64,000 nt of DNA from Berberis thunbergii (lineage: Eukaryota > Streptophyta > Magnoliopsida > Ranunculales > Berberidaceae). Numbering within the stretch: position 1 is the first letter of the stretch; each line of letters starts with the position of its first letter. Location: positions 186,001-250,000 of the forward strand of contig QNQO01001171.1 in assembly GCA_003290165.1 (NCBI GenBank), in the 5' to 3' direction. The translations under genes and the position numbers were made by a program. The notes beneath the pieces are model-generated. The model searched no databases and was not told where the DNA came from. It saw nothing but the letters and a program-made list of their open reading frames with translations. Positions 27,240-39,039 of this stretch are shown piece by piece.

Positions 27240-28439
27240 CTTGAAGCTGAGTTTTTGTGAACTTATTTCAAGTTTAGTTTGATTGAACCAGTTCGATGAG
27301 TAGTCTTTGTTTGGTAAAAGACACTTGTCTGTTTAGTAGATTCTCTTTTTTTTAAGCAAGTATTTAGATTTAACTCTGATTGCATATGAATTTCTGTGAA
27401 GTTGCTTGATAGAAAAACTTGTGTTCATTAGCTTCAATAAACTATACTTCTGATTTTTATTTGTTCTTCCTTGCTATAACTTGCTCAAATTAATGTAGTT
27501 TTTTGCTATAGTGCATTTTAGTAGCCTGGTTTGATCTATAGTGATTACTCTAGGTAATTGGCAGGTTTCAAATAATGCTGCAATTTGATTACATCACCAC
27601 AGGCTGCTACTGCAATTGTAGTTCATTTAAGCGTTTTCGTTTTCTCATTGGTTTCATTTTTTGCAGCTTTCAAGAGAGTATCTTGACTCAAGGGGATAAT
27701 ACCAGCTCTGGAAACACCTCATGCTTTGGCTTATGTAGAAAGCTCGTGCCCTAGTTTACCAAATGGAACCAAAGTTGTTCTCAATTGCAGTGGCTGAGGG
27801 GACAAGGATGTTCACTCTTACCATTAAAAATTTGCAGCTCTGTGAACCCTAAGCAATAATGGCATTTTCATTATCAGTCTGTTTCGATGGACAGCGAGAA
27901 AACTGGGTGAAACAATGCTCAGAGTTAATTTGGTTAAAAAAATTTGTACATGGTGAGTTTGCTGTGATGTGGTTGCTGAAAGTTCAACATTAGTTCAATG
28001 AATGTTCTAGTGGCTAAGTTGTTCATAATCTAATTGCTGCAAAGTTGTTTGTTGTTCCAACTTAGTGATCCCTAAATATAAATTACTTGATGCTCTCACA
28101 TTTCTGCCATGCATCAGTTACTGATTGTTTTGGCTAGCAAGTGTTGGTAGTTGGCAATTTTTTGTAGTCAGTGAGCAAGGATTATGACAATGCACTGCAG
28201 AAGTTAGTCTTTGAACTCCTCCAGAGCTCTTTAAAATTCATCTCTGTCCAACGATTCTTGCAAGTAAAACAAAGTGAAGCACCCATGAAAATGACCACTA
28301 CGATGCTACTGTCTTTTATATGAGACCCAAGAAGCACCGCATATACATAACGAAACTGCTTAATATGTAAATCTTCAAATGTATTTGGAATCAAATGATC
28401 CATATACAGTCAAATGTATTTGACACACTTTCAAGGGGG
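27240..28439. other. Pack-MULE interior, no clear gene
   Basis: AT-rich intron-like sequence. A reading frame on the minus strand near 28182-28403 has no recognisable family and no convincing splice sites. Confidence 0.3.
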
Positions 28440-29010
28440 CAGCAGAATTATCACTGACAAAGCTTGCTAAAACCATAGCTTTTGCTATGATGTTGCCAAA
28501 GCACCTAAATACAACAAATCAAGAGAATTTCAGCATTCAATACAACAAAGCACTGACAAAGCTTGCTAAAACCATAGCTTTGCTATGATGTTGCCAAAGC
28601 ACCTAAATACAACAAAGCACCTAAATTTCAGCAGCAACTGAATGTAAACATTGTGAATTACAAATCAAGAGAATTTCAGCATTCAATTTCCTGCAAATCA
28701 AGCAAAGCTAGTCTACTCAGCAAATCAAGAGAATTTCAGCATTCAGCATTTAATTTTCAGCATTCAACATTCTGAATTACAAATCAAGAGAATTTCAGCA
28801 TTCAACATTTAATTTTCAGCAACTTAACTTCAGCAAATTCAACAAATTCAGCATTTACAGAATTCAGCAAATTCAAACAAATCAGCAAATTCAACATCTT
28901 CATTTTTCATCATTCAGCATCTTCACTGCTTAAACTCATCATTTTCAGCATCTTCACAACATTTTCAGCATCTTGACAGCATCTTCACAAAATTTTAATT
29001 TTCAGCAACT
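28440..29010. repeat. Imperfect tandem repeats, ATTTCAGCATTCAA type
   Basis: Two diverged copies of a block (CACTGACAAAGCTTGCTAAAA ending at AAGCACCTAAATACAAC) lie about 95 bp apart (28455 and 28550). They are followed by many copies of CAAATCAAGAGAATTTCAGC and short CAGCATTCAAC-like units down to 29000. Confidence 0.7.
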
Positions 29011-29083
29011 CATCTTGAAGGTGGTGGCTGCTAAAACAAATTAATAAAATATAAATAATAGCACTGCAAAATTAACAACAGTA

Positions 29084-29254
29084 CTAAGAAATAGTGTGAC
29101 CCCTTGGTTTATATATCTGTGACATCTTTCCCAGACGAGCTTTCCGCACAACTGCTTGTATTTGCCTCTCGTGCTCCTTGAGCATATCTTCCAGATTTCC
29201 TCCCGGAGGCACCAAAGGTCCAGAGTAATGGATCCTCTTCTTGTTGGCATAACC
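29084..29254 (-). pseudogene. C-terminal exon of a CDK-like Ser/Thr kinase (captured)
   Basis: A CTCAG acceptor precedes an open frame GYANKKRIHYSGPLVPPGGN, then EDMLKEHERQIQAVVRKARL, ending at a TAG stop. This is the conserved tail after the kinase domain in the plant CDK-like kinases related to IBS1/At1g54610. The kinase domain itself is absent, so this is only an exon fragment in the Pack-MULE, antisense to the SAP pieces. Confidence 0.65.
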
Positions 29255-30267
29255 CTGAGACCATAAAATACGATAATTATTACTTCAGTAATACTATTTA
29301 TACTACTAACAATGACAATATATTCTAAGAAAAGACAAGATGTTTTTTTTTTGTGTAAATTGAGCTAGGGAAAAGGACAAGATATTATGTTTGCATGGGA
29401 AACCATTTCAGTGAATCCAGATTCACCATCTTCTTCATGACTGTACTTTTCACTCTGTGTATGTTGCCTCTTCTTCTGGAGTGCCAAAAACACAATAAAA
29501 ACAAATGAAACAAAGTGATACTATGGAACAAAAGCCACTCCATTATGTAAGAATTTCCATGTTGGACATCTTTTCAAGACTTTGCAACTATTTATACTAC
29601 CTTTGCAGCTATAAATTTTAACACTTTGCAACATAAATTTTAACATAAAGGATACTGATAAAGAATCTATAATAGACAACAGATTGGAAAGTAAACAAAG
29701 GATACTGATAAAGAATCTATAATAGACCTTTGCAAGTGATCACTGCTTCAAACCATATCAAATAGGAAATATGATGAACTTCACTCACTCTGAGATTTAA
29801 GATAGTTTCAGTAAGTAAAGGCAGCTTCAATTAATCCGCATGTCTTATCATGTGCTGACTCACACCAATATGATTAACTACGATCTAATATTCGTTTCCA
29901 CTCCAAGGTCTCCATTAACTATGATCTCTTCGACTCCAATTATATTACTTCCCATATGTACAAAGATTACTAACACAGAAATTACCTAGACCCCATTTGT
30001 TCAAACATCTAAACCATTTCTCACACAAACCCACTATCCAATTTTTGATTAAAAACACAATTTTCAAAGAAACAATAATACCCATTAGCTCAAACATCAA
30101 AGGAACCATTTTTTTTTTTTTTTTATCAAAGACCAATATTCCTATGATAAATTGGTGATTCTAAAACCTGGTGATTCTAAAAACACCTGGTGATTTTAAA
30201 AACACCATGCGTTGTTTGGTACCCAAATTCCTATGATAAATTGGTTCCACTTCTTTGAACCAAAAGT

Positions 30268-30673
30268 TCAGTCAAAGAGGCTGAAGCCCATGTCCTGCAA
30301 TAAGAAAAAATAAATATATTTAGGGATCACTAATATCAAAACACAAAAATATTTGAAATCAAAGTTCAAAAACTGGTGAAGGAAGATGCAAGCAAGGATA
30401 CTAAGTGTAGAGGATGAACATTGTTAAAAAGAAACAAAGGTTCCACAAAACAAACTTACATCATCAGATTCCTCCTTCTCCTCATCCTTTTCCTCCTTGG
30501 ACTAGCGCCACCAGCTCCTGATGCTGCCACTGCAACAACAACACCACCACCACCACCACTAGATGGCACTGAAGCCAATTTTTCCCGACCAGATGCAATG
30601 AGCCCTGTGATATCCTTGCCCTTAACTTGAGATAGAAGCAATTCTATTCTATCATCGTCGCAATCAGCTCCAA
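30268..30673 (-). pseudogene. RPP2: 60S acidic ribosomal protein P2 fragment (captured)
   Basis: Exon 30460-30673 reads VGADCDDDRIELLLSQVKGK, then DITGLIASGREKLASVP and a Gly/Ala hinge. After a one-base loss near the hinge end it continues in another frame as the acidic tail (EEKDEEKEESDD). A GTAAGT donor joins to 30268-30294, which encodes DMGFSLFD and a stop, the invariant P-stalk C-terminus that contacts translation GTPases. The first exon (MKVVAAY type) is absent. A processed retrocopy is excluded because the intron is kept. Confidence 0.85.
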
Positions 30674-30959
30674 CTGTTTAAATTAAACAAAATATCATAT
30701 ATTGTCATGAACTTCTATCAAAGGCTTCGACAAGAAATAAATGGAAGAGTTCACTTTCAGACTTGTGGTATAACACCACAAAATGACAACTTCCAACTCT
30801 ATTATTAAAACACAAAATGGGCTGATGAATTCCAACTTCAGCTAGAAACAAGGTTACAAATAAACCAATATCAAAGATTTATAAGTCCAATTAAAAAACA
30901 TAATCTCCAATTCAAGTAAAGTGACAACAGCTAGAAACAAGGTTACAAATAAACCAATA

Positions 30960-31253
30960 GCAGCTTTACCTTTTGGGAGAGGGTGGCGATGGAGCTTCGA
31001 GCTTCTCTTCTCTTCTCTGTGTCGAGTCTGGTTTGGGGAGACCTTCGGTTTCTCGTCTGTGTCGAGATGGATTTGGGAGAGGGAGGCTTCGGTTTCTTCT
31101 CTGTGTGGAGATGGATTTGGGGAGAGGGAGACAGTTCCCTACCTCTTATTTCCCGCAAATTCGATTTCCCCCTCCTTTTTTTTCTTTTTGAAACAGAGGT
31201 CAGACACGTGTGAGGGAGGCTCCCTCGCCCATTTCCTCGACATCTAGAATCTC
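30960..31253 (-). repeat. Internal MULE TIR-like end
   Basis: Ends (inverted) in GATTCTAGATGTCGAGGAAA and GGGCGAGGGAGCCTCCC, like the outer TIRs but clearly a different copy. A donor CCAAAAGGTAAAGC sits at its inner border (minus strand), followed by the P2 exons. The only candidate left partner is the 21-bp GAGCAATTCTAGATGTCGAG at 26488, with no matching flanks. It suggests an older element nested in, or fused to, the outer one. Confidence 0.6.
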
Positions 31254-31969
31254 GGCCTTAATGGAGTATACAGTGTGTCTTTGGTTGGTTTTAATGGATG
31301 ATCATGATTCGTGATACAGCTGCTGCACATAACTCTTTTTATTTGTTTCTTTATTTCTCAAGCTGAAATTCCAAAACAAACCAGTTCCAAACACTCCATG
31401 AATTCCGATTTGAACATGGATCTAATCCCAACCCAAATAAACCACTCCACTACTCATTACAAAACTCCTGGTTCCACCACTGCAATAGCCATTTGAATGA
31501 AACTACTACTACATGAACATAAACTTCCATTATGCAACAAACCACAATCACATAATTTCCCAAAACAGCTGCCCAACAATGGCATCAAGCAAACAATAGA
31601 CAACAATTCACTAATAGTGTAAAAGTTGTAGTTGCTATCAGTTTTGAACAACGTTGGTTCTACAATCTAAACAGCATACACAAGCAAATCCATTCATCCA
31701 AACATAACTACCAAAAGAGGGGCACATTGGGAACTTCTCCACATTCCTACTAAATCATTATGAAAGCTAATTCCAGGGTTCCTAAACAACCCCATTTCTA
31801 TTAATCCTTTCTAATCTCTTCTAATCAACTTTTTCACCATCAAGGCCATTACTTTCCACAGACTTTCATAAAATGAGATCTACCCATCAAACAAACAAAC
31901 CCAATAACAATCACAATGAAATAACAAAACCCAATCAAAATAAGAGAGATTATAGAACAACAAACTAAC

Positions 31970-32003
31970 CATCAGTTCTTCTCTTGAAGACATAACGCTC
32001 CAT
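31970..32003 (-). pseudogene. RPSA: 40S ribosomal protein SA exon fragment (captured)
   Basis: A CTCCTCAG acceptor, then MERYVFKRRTD, then a GTTAGT donor. This is the highly conserved stretch after NCDFQ in ribosomal protein SA. Only these 34 nt are recognisable. Confidence 0.6.
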
Positions 32004-32182
32004 CTGAGGAGTTAGATCCAAAGACAAATTCCACCATGTATTCAACACCCCCCCTAAATCCGAACCCTAACTAGCAAACCCCAAACACCAACAACAACAA
32101 CAAACACAGAAAGAAGGTGAAGAAGCAGAAGAGAAGCAACAACAAGATAGAGAAACCCTAGATCTAGAAATGAAGGGGAGAC

Positions 32183-32477
32183 TTACCTTCGGTTGAACTT
32201 TTCAGTTGGGGAGAGCTTTTCTTCGAGACTGAGCTATTCGGCGAGGGAAGGGACGATGAAGCTTCTTCTCTTCGCCTTCTTCGGTCGGTTGACTCGATGA
32301 TGGGGAGAGGGTGGCGAGGTCTGTCGAGTTCTCTTCTTCAACCCACTTTCTCTTCTCTGCTTTGTTCCCTCCCTCTTCTTTGCCCCAAATTTCAATTTCC
32401 CTCTTTTTTTTTTTTTTTTACTCATGCACGTGCGAGGGAGGCTCCCTCGCCCAAACCCTCGACATCTAGAATTACTC
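32183..32477 (-). repeat. Right TIR of the composite Pack-MULE
   Basis: Inverted match to 24711-25005. On the minus strand it runs from GAGTAATTCTAG to CAACCGAAGGTAAGTCTCC, then TTTCTAGATCTAGGGTTTC. Confidence 0.8.
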
Positions 32478-33106
32478 CTTTTAAAAAGACCTTTCTTTAG
32501 TATCAAAACTACATTAAACATTATCACTTTCTCATTCTCACCAATTCAACAAAATCATAACAACTAAACTAGCAAGTCTCTCAAAGAGTAAGATCACATT
32601 GACATCTTCACCTCGCGTAAGGATATGATTTATCAAATATAATTTATCTAATAAACGTGTGTGATGAGCTAATCTATACGACATAAACTTGCATAACCAC
32701 AATAAGTTTAGTTAAAAAAGTGGTGCTATTTCTCAAAATATAAATTTAAACATTTTACAATTACCATAATAAGAAAGAAACAAACAAAAAAGTGATCAAT
32801 GATTAAGAAAAAGAGTTAACAATAATTTTGATGGACAAATCCAATGAAGAAATTAAAGGCTAACTCATCTCTCAAAACTCATAATAGTATCTGTGAATCA
32901 AAGCTTTGGAAGCAAACCTGCCCTACAGGCAGCGCACATTAGTGAAAAAGAAAACGCAAAGACACGCCCTTAATTCCATCCAACCCGTCCATAGAACACA
33001 CCACAACACAAAAACAGGCCACAAATAATAACAAAGGCAGAACCCCATTAGGCATTGACAACAACCAAAGGCAGAGAGAGAGAGAAAAAACAGAAGTAAT
33101 AAACAG
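32478..33106. other. Intergenic, no gene seen
   Basis: AT-rich spacer between two MULEs, ending in the left copy of the AATAAACAG target duplication. Confidence 0.35.
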
Positions 33107-36075
33107 GGGAAATTCTAGCTGGCCTGGGAGGTGCGCCTGGGTGGCTGCCTGGACACCCCCTGGCACGCGTTCGGGAGCCTCCCAGGCACGTGCATGCTTT
33201 GGCGGGATTTCTGCAGAGCCAAAATTTTGGCGAAAATTTTGCTCCTTCTTCAATGGTATTTCAACTCAACGCATCATTTCATCACAAAAAATTGGGGGAA
33301 ATTTTGGGCGAATCGAAACTGAAGAAAAACAAATAGAGGAAGAATCGAAACTCGAGAGAGTAGAAGAAGAAGAAGAAGAAGAAGAAGAAGAAGAAGAAGA
33401 GGAAGAACAAATAGAAGAAATTGTTGAAGCAACTGGAATCAGCAACCCAAACGGAGGAAACCCGCGAAAGGTAAATCCCAAACTTGAAATTTCTTGATTT
33501 CTTCTAGATCTAGGGTTCCTGACGGTTTTTTTTTTTTTTTTTGTATGTGAGAACAAATAGAAGAGAAGAACTTGTTGAAGCAACTGGAATCAGCGACCCA
33601 AACGGAGGAAACCCGCGAAAGGTAAGTCCCAAACTTGAAATGTCTTGATTTCTTCTTGATTTCTTCTAGATCTAGGCCAGGTAATACTTTTGTCCATGAA
33701 AGATTTTCACCATTCTATGTTGAACTTTGTATGCTCTTTGATTCTTATAAGTGGATGTATTCATATGGAGACTCGAGGTTAGAGGAATGGAGACGGGTGA
33801 GGTTCTCATTAGCACACATTCATTTTGGTATCTTTGTCAACTTAATTGGATAACAAGAGTAGAGGAAGAAGAAATATATTCAATATGATTGAGCAGATAT
33901 CATTTACAAGATGAAAATTAACTTACGACTTGTTCTTTGTCTTTGTGTAAGAAAGAAAGCTACCTCTACCTCTCGACCACCAAATCTCATTCATCAATGT
34001 GGTTTTCAATTGATTAATCAATCTTAGCTACTTCATTTGAAATGAAGGAGGAAATGAATAAGAGTAGAGCCTTCGATCTCTTTTTGTATAATGGGTAGTT
34101 TAATTAAGTATATGGTGTCAAAAATGAAAAACCAACACAATCTGTGTATTGAAGAATCACCCTGCATGACACAGTCTATGGATTGAAGAATCACCCTGTC
34201 CCTGCACTTAGTTTGATAATTCATTTTAGTTGTGATCCAATTGTTTATACTCTTTCCTAGCCAAGTTTGTGTTTTTACTATGCTTACCACCTCTACACCT
34301 AATGAAGGAGGAGAATGAAGCACAATGCATTAACATGCTTCTATAAGCATGTGAGTTAGAAGCCACGTGATTTTCTTTCTGTTGTTCTTAGACGAGTTTT
34401 TTTAATCATGCTTGTTTCATCTCTTTTTCAAATTGAACAATTGAGATGTGTCCTTGCTTCAACCATATCACTTATCTTTTCAATAGGTTCTTTATCCTGA
34501 AACATGGGCCAGACATTGTGCTAAAACATTCTAGGAATGACAATGAATTTACCAAAGAGATAACTAAGTGAAGTAAAATCCAAAAAACATCAAGTAAAAC
34601 AACTTGTAAGCCAGATGCCCAAGTTTTGGATTATGGATATTCATAATAGTTTCTTAATGCACAGAAAAGTTACAGAATGACGCATTGTTTCAGGATAAAG
34701 AACCTATTGAAAAGATAAGTGATATGGTTGAAGCAAGGACACATCTCAATTGTTCAATTTGAAAAAGGGATGAAACAGGCATGATTAAAAAAAACTCGTC
34801 TAAGAACAACAGAAAGAAAATCACGTGGCTTCTAACTCACATGCTTATAGAAGCATGTTAATGCATTGTGCTTCATTCTCCTCCTTCATTAGGTGTAGAG
34901 GTGGTAAGCATAGTAAAACACACAAACTTGGCTAGGAAAGAGTATAAACAATTGGATCACAACTGAAATGAATTATCAAACTAAGTGCAGGGACATGGTG
35001 ATTCTTCAATCCATAGACTGTGTCATGCAGGGTGATTCTTCAATACACAGATTGTGTTGGTTTTTCAGTTTTGACACCATATACTTAATTAAACTACCCA
35101 TTATACAAAAAGAGATCGAAGACTCTACTCTTCTTCATTTCCTCCTTCATTTCAAATGAAGTAGCTAAGATTGATTAATCAATTGAAAACCACATTGATG
35201 AATGAGATTTGGTTGTCGAGAGGTAGAGGTAACTTTCTTTCTTACACAAAGACAAAGAACAAGTCGTAAGTTAATTTTCATCTTGTAAATGATATCTGCT
35301 CAATCATATTGAATATATTTCTTCTTCATCTACTCTTGTTATCCAATTAAGTTGACAAAGATACCAAAATAAATGTGTGCTAATGAGAACCTCACCCGTC
35401 TCCATTCCTCTAACCTCGAGTCTCCATATGAATACATCCACTTATAAGAATCAAAGAGCATACAAAGTTCAACATAGAATGGTGAAAATCTTTCATGGAC
35501 AAAAGTATTACCTGGCCTAGATCTAGAAGAAATCAAGACATTTCAAGTTTGGGACTTACCTTTCGTGGGTTTCCTCCGTTTGGGTCGCTGATTCCAGTTG
35601 CTTCAACAAGTTCTTCTCTTCTATTTGTTCTCACATACAAAAAAAGAAAAAAAAAAAAAAAAAAAAACCGTCAGGAACCCTAGATCTACAAACCCTAGAT
35701 CTAGAAGAAATCAAGAAATTTCAAGTTTGGGACTTACCTTTCGCGGGTTTCCTCCGTTTGGGTTGCTGATTCCAGTTGCTTCAACAATTTCTTCTATTTG
35801 TTCTTCCTCTTCTTCTACTCTCTCGAGTTTCGATTCTTCCTCTATTTGTTTTTCTTCAGTTTCGATTCGCCCAAAATTCCCCCCAATTTTTTGTGATGAA
35901 ATGATGCGTTGAGTTGAAATACCATTGAAGAAGGAGCAAAATATTCGCCAAAATTTTGGCTCTGCAGAAATCCCGCCAAAGCATGCACGTGCCTGGCTGG
36001 GAGGTTCCCGAACACGTGCCAGGGGGTGTCCAGGCAGCCACCCAGGCGCACCTCCCAGGCCAGCTAGAATTTCCG
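33107..36075. mobile_element. 2.97-kb hairpin MULE with perfect 9-bp TSD
   Basis: Flanked by exact AATAAACAG copies (33098-33106 and 36076-36084). The termini read GGAAATTCTAGCTGGCCTGG in inverted orientation. Left arm (to about 34505) and right arm (from about 34685) are near-identical inverted copies for about 1.4 kb, leaving a spacer of about 180 bp. The ends have GC-rich CCTGGGAGG/GCACGTG motifs, then a purine-rich leader with a GAA repeat, and a donor CGCGAAAGGTAAGTCCC followed by TCTAGATCTAGG. Open frames inside are mirrored (33635-33853 plus, 35339-35536 minus; 34033-34323 minus, 34968-35159 plus) and match no family I know. A transcript across it would form a long near-perfect duplex. 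Confidence 0.9.
33362..33412 (+). repeat. (GAA)n microsatellite in the left arm
   Basis: About 13 GAA units with one GAG variant. The right arm has a much shorter run at the mirrored position (near 35806-35815), so the two arms differ in repeat number. Confidence 0.85.
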
Positions 36076-36084
36076 AATAAACAG

Positions 36085-36316
36085 ATCCTCCTCTATTGGA
36101 AAATTCTAAATGGCCTGGGAAATCCAGCCTGGTTGACTGCCTGGGGGCGAAGTTACACTATTGCCCCCCTCTTTAACAACTTTTAGAGAAAGTGTTTAAA
36201 AAGGAGGGGGCAAAAGTGTAAATTCACCCCCTCCCAGGCAGCAGCCTCGCGACAAAGGAAAAGGAAAAGGAAAAGGAAGAAACTTGAGTTGACAAAGACG
36301 AAGAAGAAGAGGAAAG
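36085..36316 (+). promoter_or_regulatory. SRPK upstream region with a MULE-end fragment
   Basis: GGAAAATTCTAAATGGCCTGGG (36098 on) resembles the termini of the adjacent hairpin MULE. A local foldback follows (CCCCCCTCTTTAACAACTTT against AAAGTGTTTAAAAAGGAGGGG). The 5' UTR with AAAGGAAAAGG repeats leads to the ATG at 36317. A MULE remnant therefore appears to lie in the promoter. Confidence 0.5.
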
Positions 36317-38206
36317 ATGTCGTGTTCATCTTCATCAGGATCTGAGGAAGAAGATGAGGGAATCGACAACTACAGGAAGGGTGGATATCATGCTTTAAGA
36401 GTTGGCGATCACTTTGCTGCTGGTCGGTATATTGCTCAGAGGAAGCTCGGTTGGGGTCATTTCTCCACTGTTTGGCTCGCTTATGACACACGCTGCTCTG
36501 TACGTGTTTTTTTTATTTTTTTATTTATTTTTTATCTTATGGGTTTTCTCTCTTTCGATTTGATTTGCTTGGATTCAATCTGGGGTTGTCTCAAAATCTT
36601 TCCTTACTTTTATGATTTGTGTATATGGGTTTTGTTTATTAGTCTATATTTGGCTTAGATTTGGTTGAAATGGATATGGGGCATTCATAACGGTTTCTTA
36701 TTTTCTCTAATTCATATGAATTTCTGCTTTACTTATATGAGTCTTTGATTAATTAATTAATTAGTTTCATGTAGCTTCCATGCTAATGGGTTTTATTTTT
36801 ACCATGAGATTGTGTGAAATCCTAATGTTCTATTTGAAAGATCTGTGTTTTCATTGTGTGTATGTCTACATATTAATTATGATTTGATTTTTTCAATCCT
36901 ATTCTTGAATCTGATTGGCTTTTTGTTCAATCTCGAATCATCCTTGTTTTGTTCCTATCTGTGGTTTTCATTTTGATCATGCTTGTTCAGCTCCTATCTG
37001 TGGTGAATCATCTGCATGTGAGCTCTATGGATTTTGGTGGAGTGATCTTTCTTGCTCTAATTGAGTCATGATATGCTTCTTGTCGAAGTTTCACTATGAA
37101 CCCTTCTGTGATATCGAGCTGCATTATTTGATATTTAATTCCGACTCTAGGCAATTAATGTTTTCTTAAAAGATATCATATTTCCACTGTTTTGTGTTAT
37201 CCGGTACATAATATAATTAATATCACTCAGGGTTGATTTCAAGGATCATATCCTCGTTGATGAATGTACTGTTGCGGTCCGTCCAAATTTGGGCGGTCAT
37301 ATGTTAAAGTTGTTTGTATGATATATATACAACCTTGAATTAATGTTTCTTATATCTACTGCAATTCTTTAAAGTTTAAACCTATAAAACTAATTGTGGT
37401 CCCTTTTAATCTTGGCAGAAATATGTTGCACTTAAAGTTCAGAAGAGTGCTGTTGAATTTCCTGAGGCTGTTCTCCATGAGATTGAGATCCTCTCAGCCA
37501 TAGCAGATGGCGACCCCACAAATTCTAAGTGTGTAGTTCAACTGGTCGATCATTTTAAGCATTCAGGCCCAAACGGGCAGCATTTGTGCATGGTCCTTGA
37601 ATTCCTTGGTGACAGCTTGCTCCGGCTCATTAAACATAACCATTATAAAGGTCTCCCATTGAATAAGGTTAGAGAGATTTGCAAGTCAATTTTGGTTGGC
37701 CTTGATTTCCTGCATAGAGAACTTGGTATACTTCACGCGGATCTAAACCAGAAAATGTACTCCTTGTTTCTACCATTGATCCTGCAAAGGACCCAATTCG
37801 TACTGGGCTGTCTCCAATTCTTGAAAGGCCGGAGGGTAACCCAAATGGAGGTGTTGGGTTGAGTAGTATTGAGAGGAAGTTGAAGCAGAGGGCAAGGAGA
37901 GCAGTGGCTAGGATCTCGCGGGGAAGAGCCTCAATGGGTGGTGAGCCAAAACATGAGCGAAAGAAACGGACTTTGGAAGGGATTGATATAAGCTGCAAGA
38001 TTGTTGATTTTGGAAATGCTTGTTGGGTTGATAAACGGGTCTCAGAAGAAATTCAAACAAGGCAGTATAGAGCACCCGAGGTTATCATTGGATCTGGTTA
38101 TTCATTCTCAGTTGATATGTGGTCCTTTGGTTGCATTGCCTTCGAGCTTGCTACTGGTGACATGTTGTTTGCTCCTAAGGCTGGCCAAGGGTTTAGTGAG
38201 GACGAG
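36317..38206 (+). pseudogene. SRPK-type Ser/Arg-protein kinase, frameshifted and 3'-truncated
   Basis: SR-protein kinases phosphorylate Arg/Ser-rich splicing factors. Exon 1 (36317-36499) reads MSCSSSSGSEEEDEG then the glycine loop LGWGHFSTVWLAYD. Exon 2 (37419-38206) continues YVALKVQKSAVEFPEAVLHE (VALK lysine) and CMVLEFLGDSLLRLIKHN. In the catalytic loop the genome has CACGCGGATCTAAACCAG where HxDLKPEN needs one more A, so the frame shifts near 37747 and stops at 37862. Restarting in the next frame gives the rest: ISCKIVDFGNACWVDK (DFG) and RQYRAPEVIIGSGYSFSVDM. Exon 2 ends at a GTAAGA donor, but the expected last exons are not found before the copia element. It resembles the At5g22840 group. 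A sequencing error cannot be excluded for the missing base. Confidence 0.88.
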
Positions 38207-39038
38207 GTAAGATTGCCTAGTTATCATTGAATTGATCACACTACATAGTAAACATGAATATTGTAATATCTTTGGTGCAATCAATGGTGTTATCACCATT
38301 GGAACTCAAAAAATGGTAGAAGCAACTCAAAGAAATTTAAAAAGCATCAATTAAGTCTACATGCATAAAAACCACATTCATGGTCTCCATGATTTGTTTT
38401 TATTTTCCCTTCTACTAATTTCTGTTTTAAATGATACGATGTCAGGGAGAACATGTTATAGGAACAAATAAACCCAAATATGTGTCATACTCGTTGTGAA
38501 GCATTAGTAGATTTATTTATTTATATATGGTGCATGTCTAACACCAAGTTATGTCCGATAAAGATAATATAAACATCATTTGGAAACCTCTATCTTGATT
38601 TTTAATTTGTCATTAAAATTATATTAACGAATAGGCACATGCAAGTCAGGAACTTGTGCAAAAAAAAAAAAGCACTGCATGCCATGGCTCTAATAACTGT
38701 CCAGTCACACATCACCACATGAAAGGTGACTTCTGTAAGGATACCCCAGCGTATACACCAGCCACCATGACATTAATGTTTGTAAAGATCTATGCAGTAA
38801 ATGCGGATAACGGACCCTTCGCTGTCCAAGACCGATTTAAGATTAAGCGGATTAATCAGGGATTAATTGGTCTACTTTTTCAAAGTTTACATTTTTATGC
38901 CCTCACTAATGTAAATTATAATATATAACAAATCTTGACAATAAAGATTAATAAGACAAGTGTTATAGAGCAACAAAAATCATATTATAGAGCAAATTAT
39001 GTAATCATGTCCTAAACATCACACATTATAGAGCAATA
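38207..39038. other. Leftover SRPK intron and flank
   Basis: Begins with the SRPK splice donor. No kinase exon was found downstream. Contains short TATTATAGAGCA-like repeats (38950-39035) at the border of the copia element. Confidence 0.45.
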
Positions 39039-39039
39039 A

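Larger units (their letters stand above)
24711..32477. mobile_element. 7.8-kb composite Pack-MULE carrying several host gene fragments
   Basis: Inverted ends GAGTAATTCTAGATGTCGAG at 24711 and 32477 continue as near-identical TIRs for about 290 bp. The left half (plus strand) holds SAP-domain exons. The right half (minus strand) holds exons from a CDK-like kinase, ribosomal P2 and ribosomal SA. No transposase was seen. Both TIRs contain a splice donor (25217-25218; 32186-32187 on the minus strand) aimed inward at the captured exons. The 9-bp flanks CTACAACAT and CTTTTAAAA do not match. The block may therefore be a recombinant of two elements, which fits extra TIR-like ends inside it at 26488 and 31253. 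Confidence 0.75.

Noticed and set aside
28440..29010. Possible CRISPR-like repeat array
   Set aside because: Repeats are irregular in length and spacing, without unique spacers, and this is plant nuclear DNA. It is an imperfect tandem repeat.
24711..32477. 9-bp target duplication for the outer TIRs
   Set aside because: Flanks CTACAACAT and CTTTTAAAA do not match in any nearby register.
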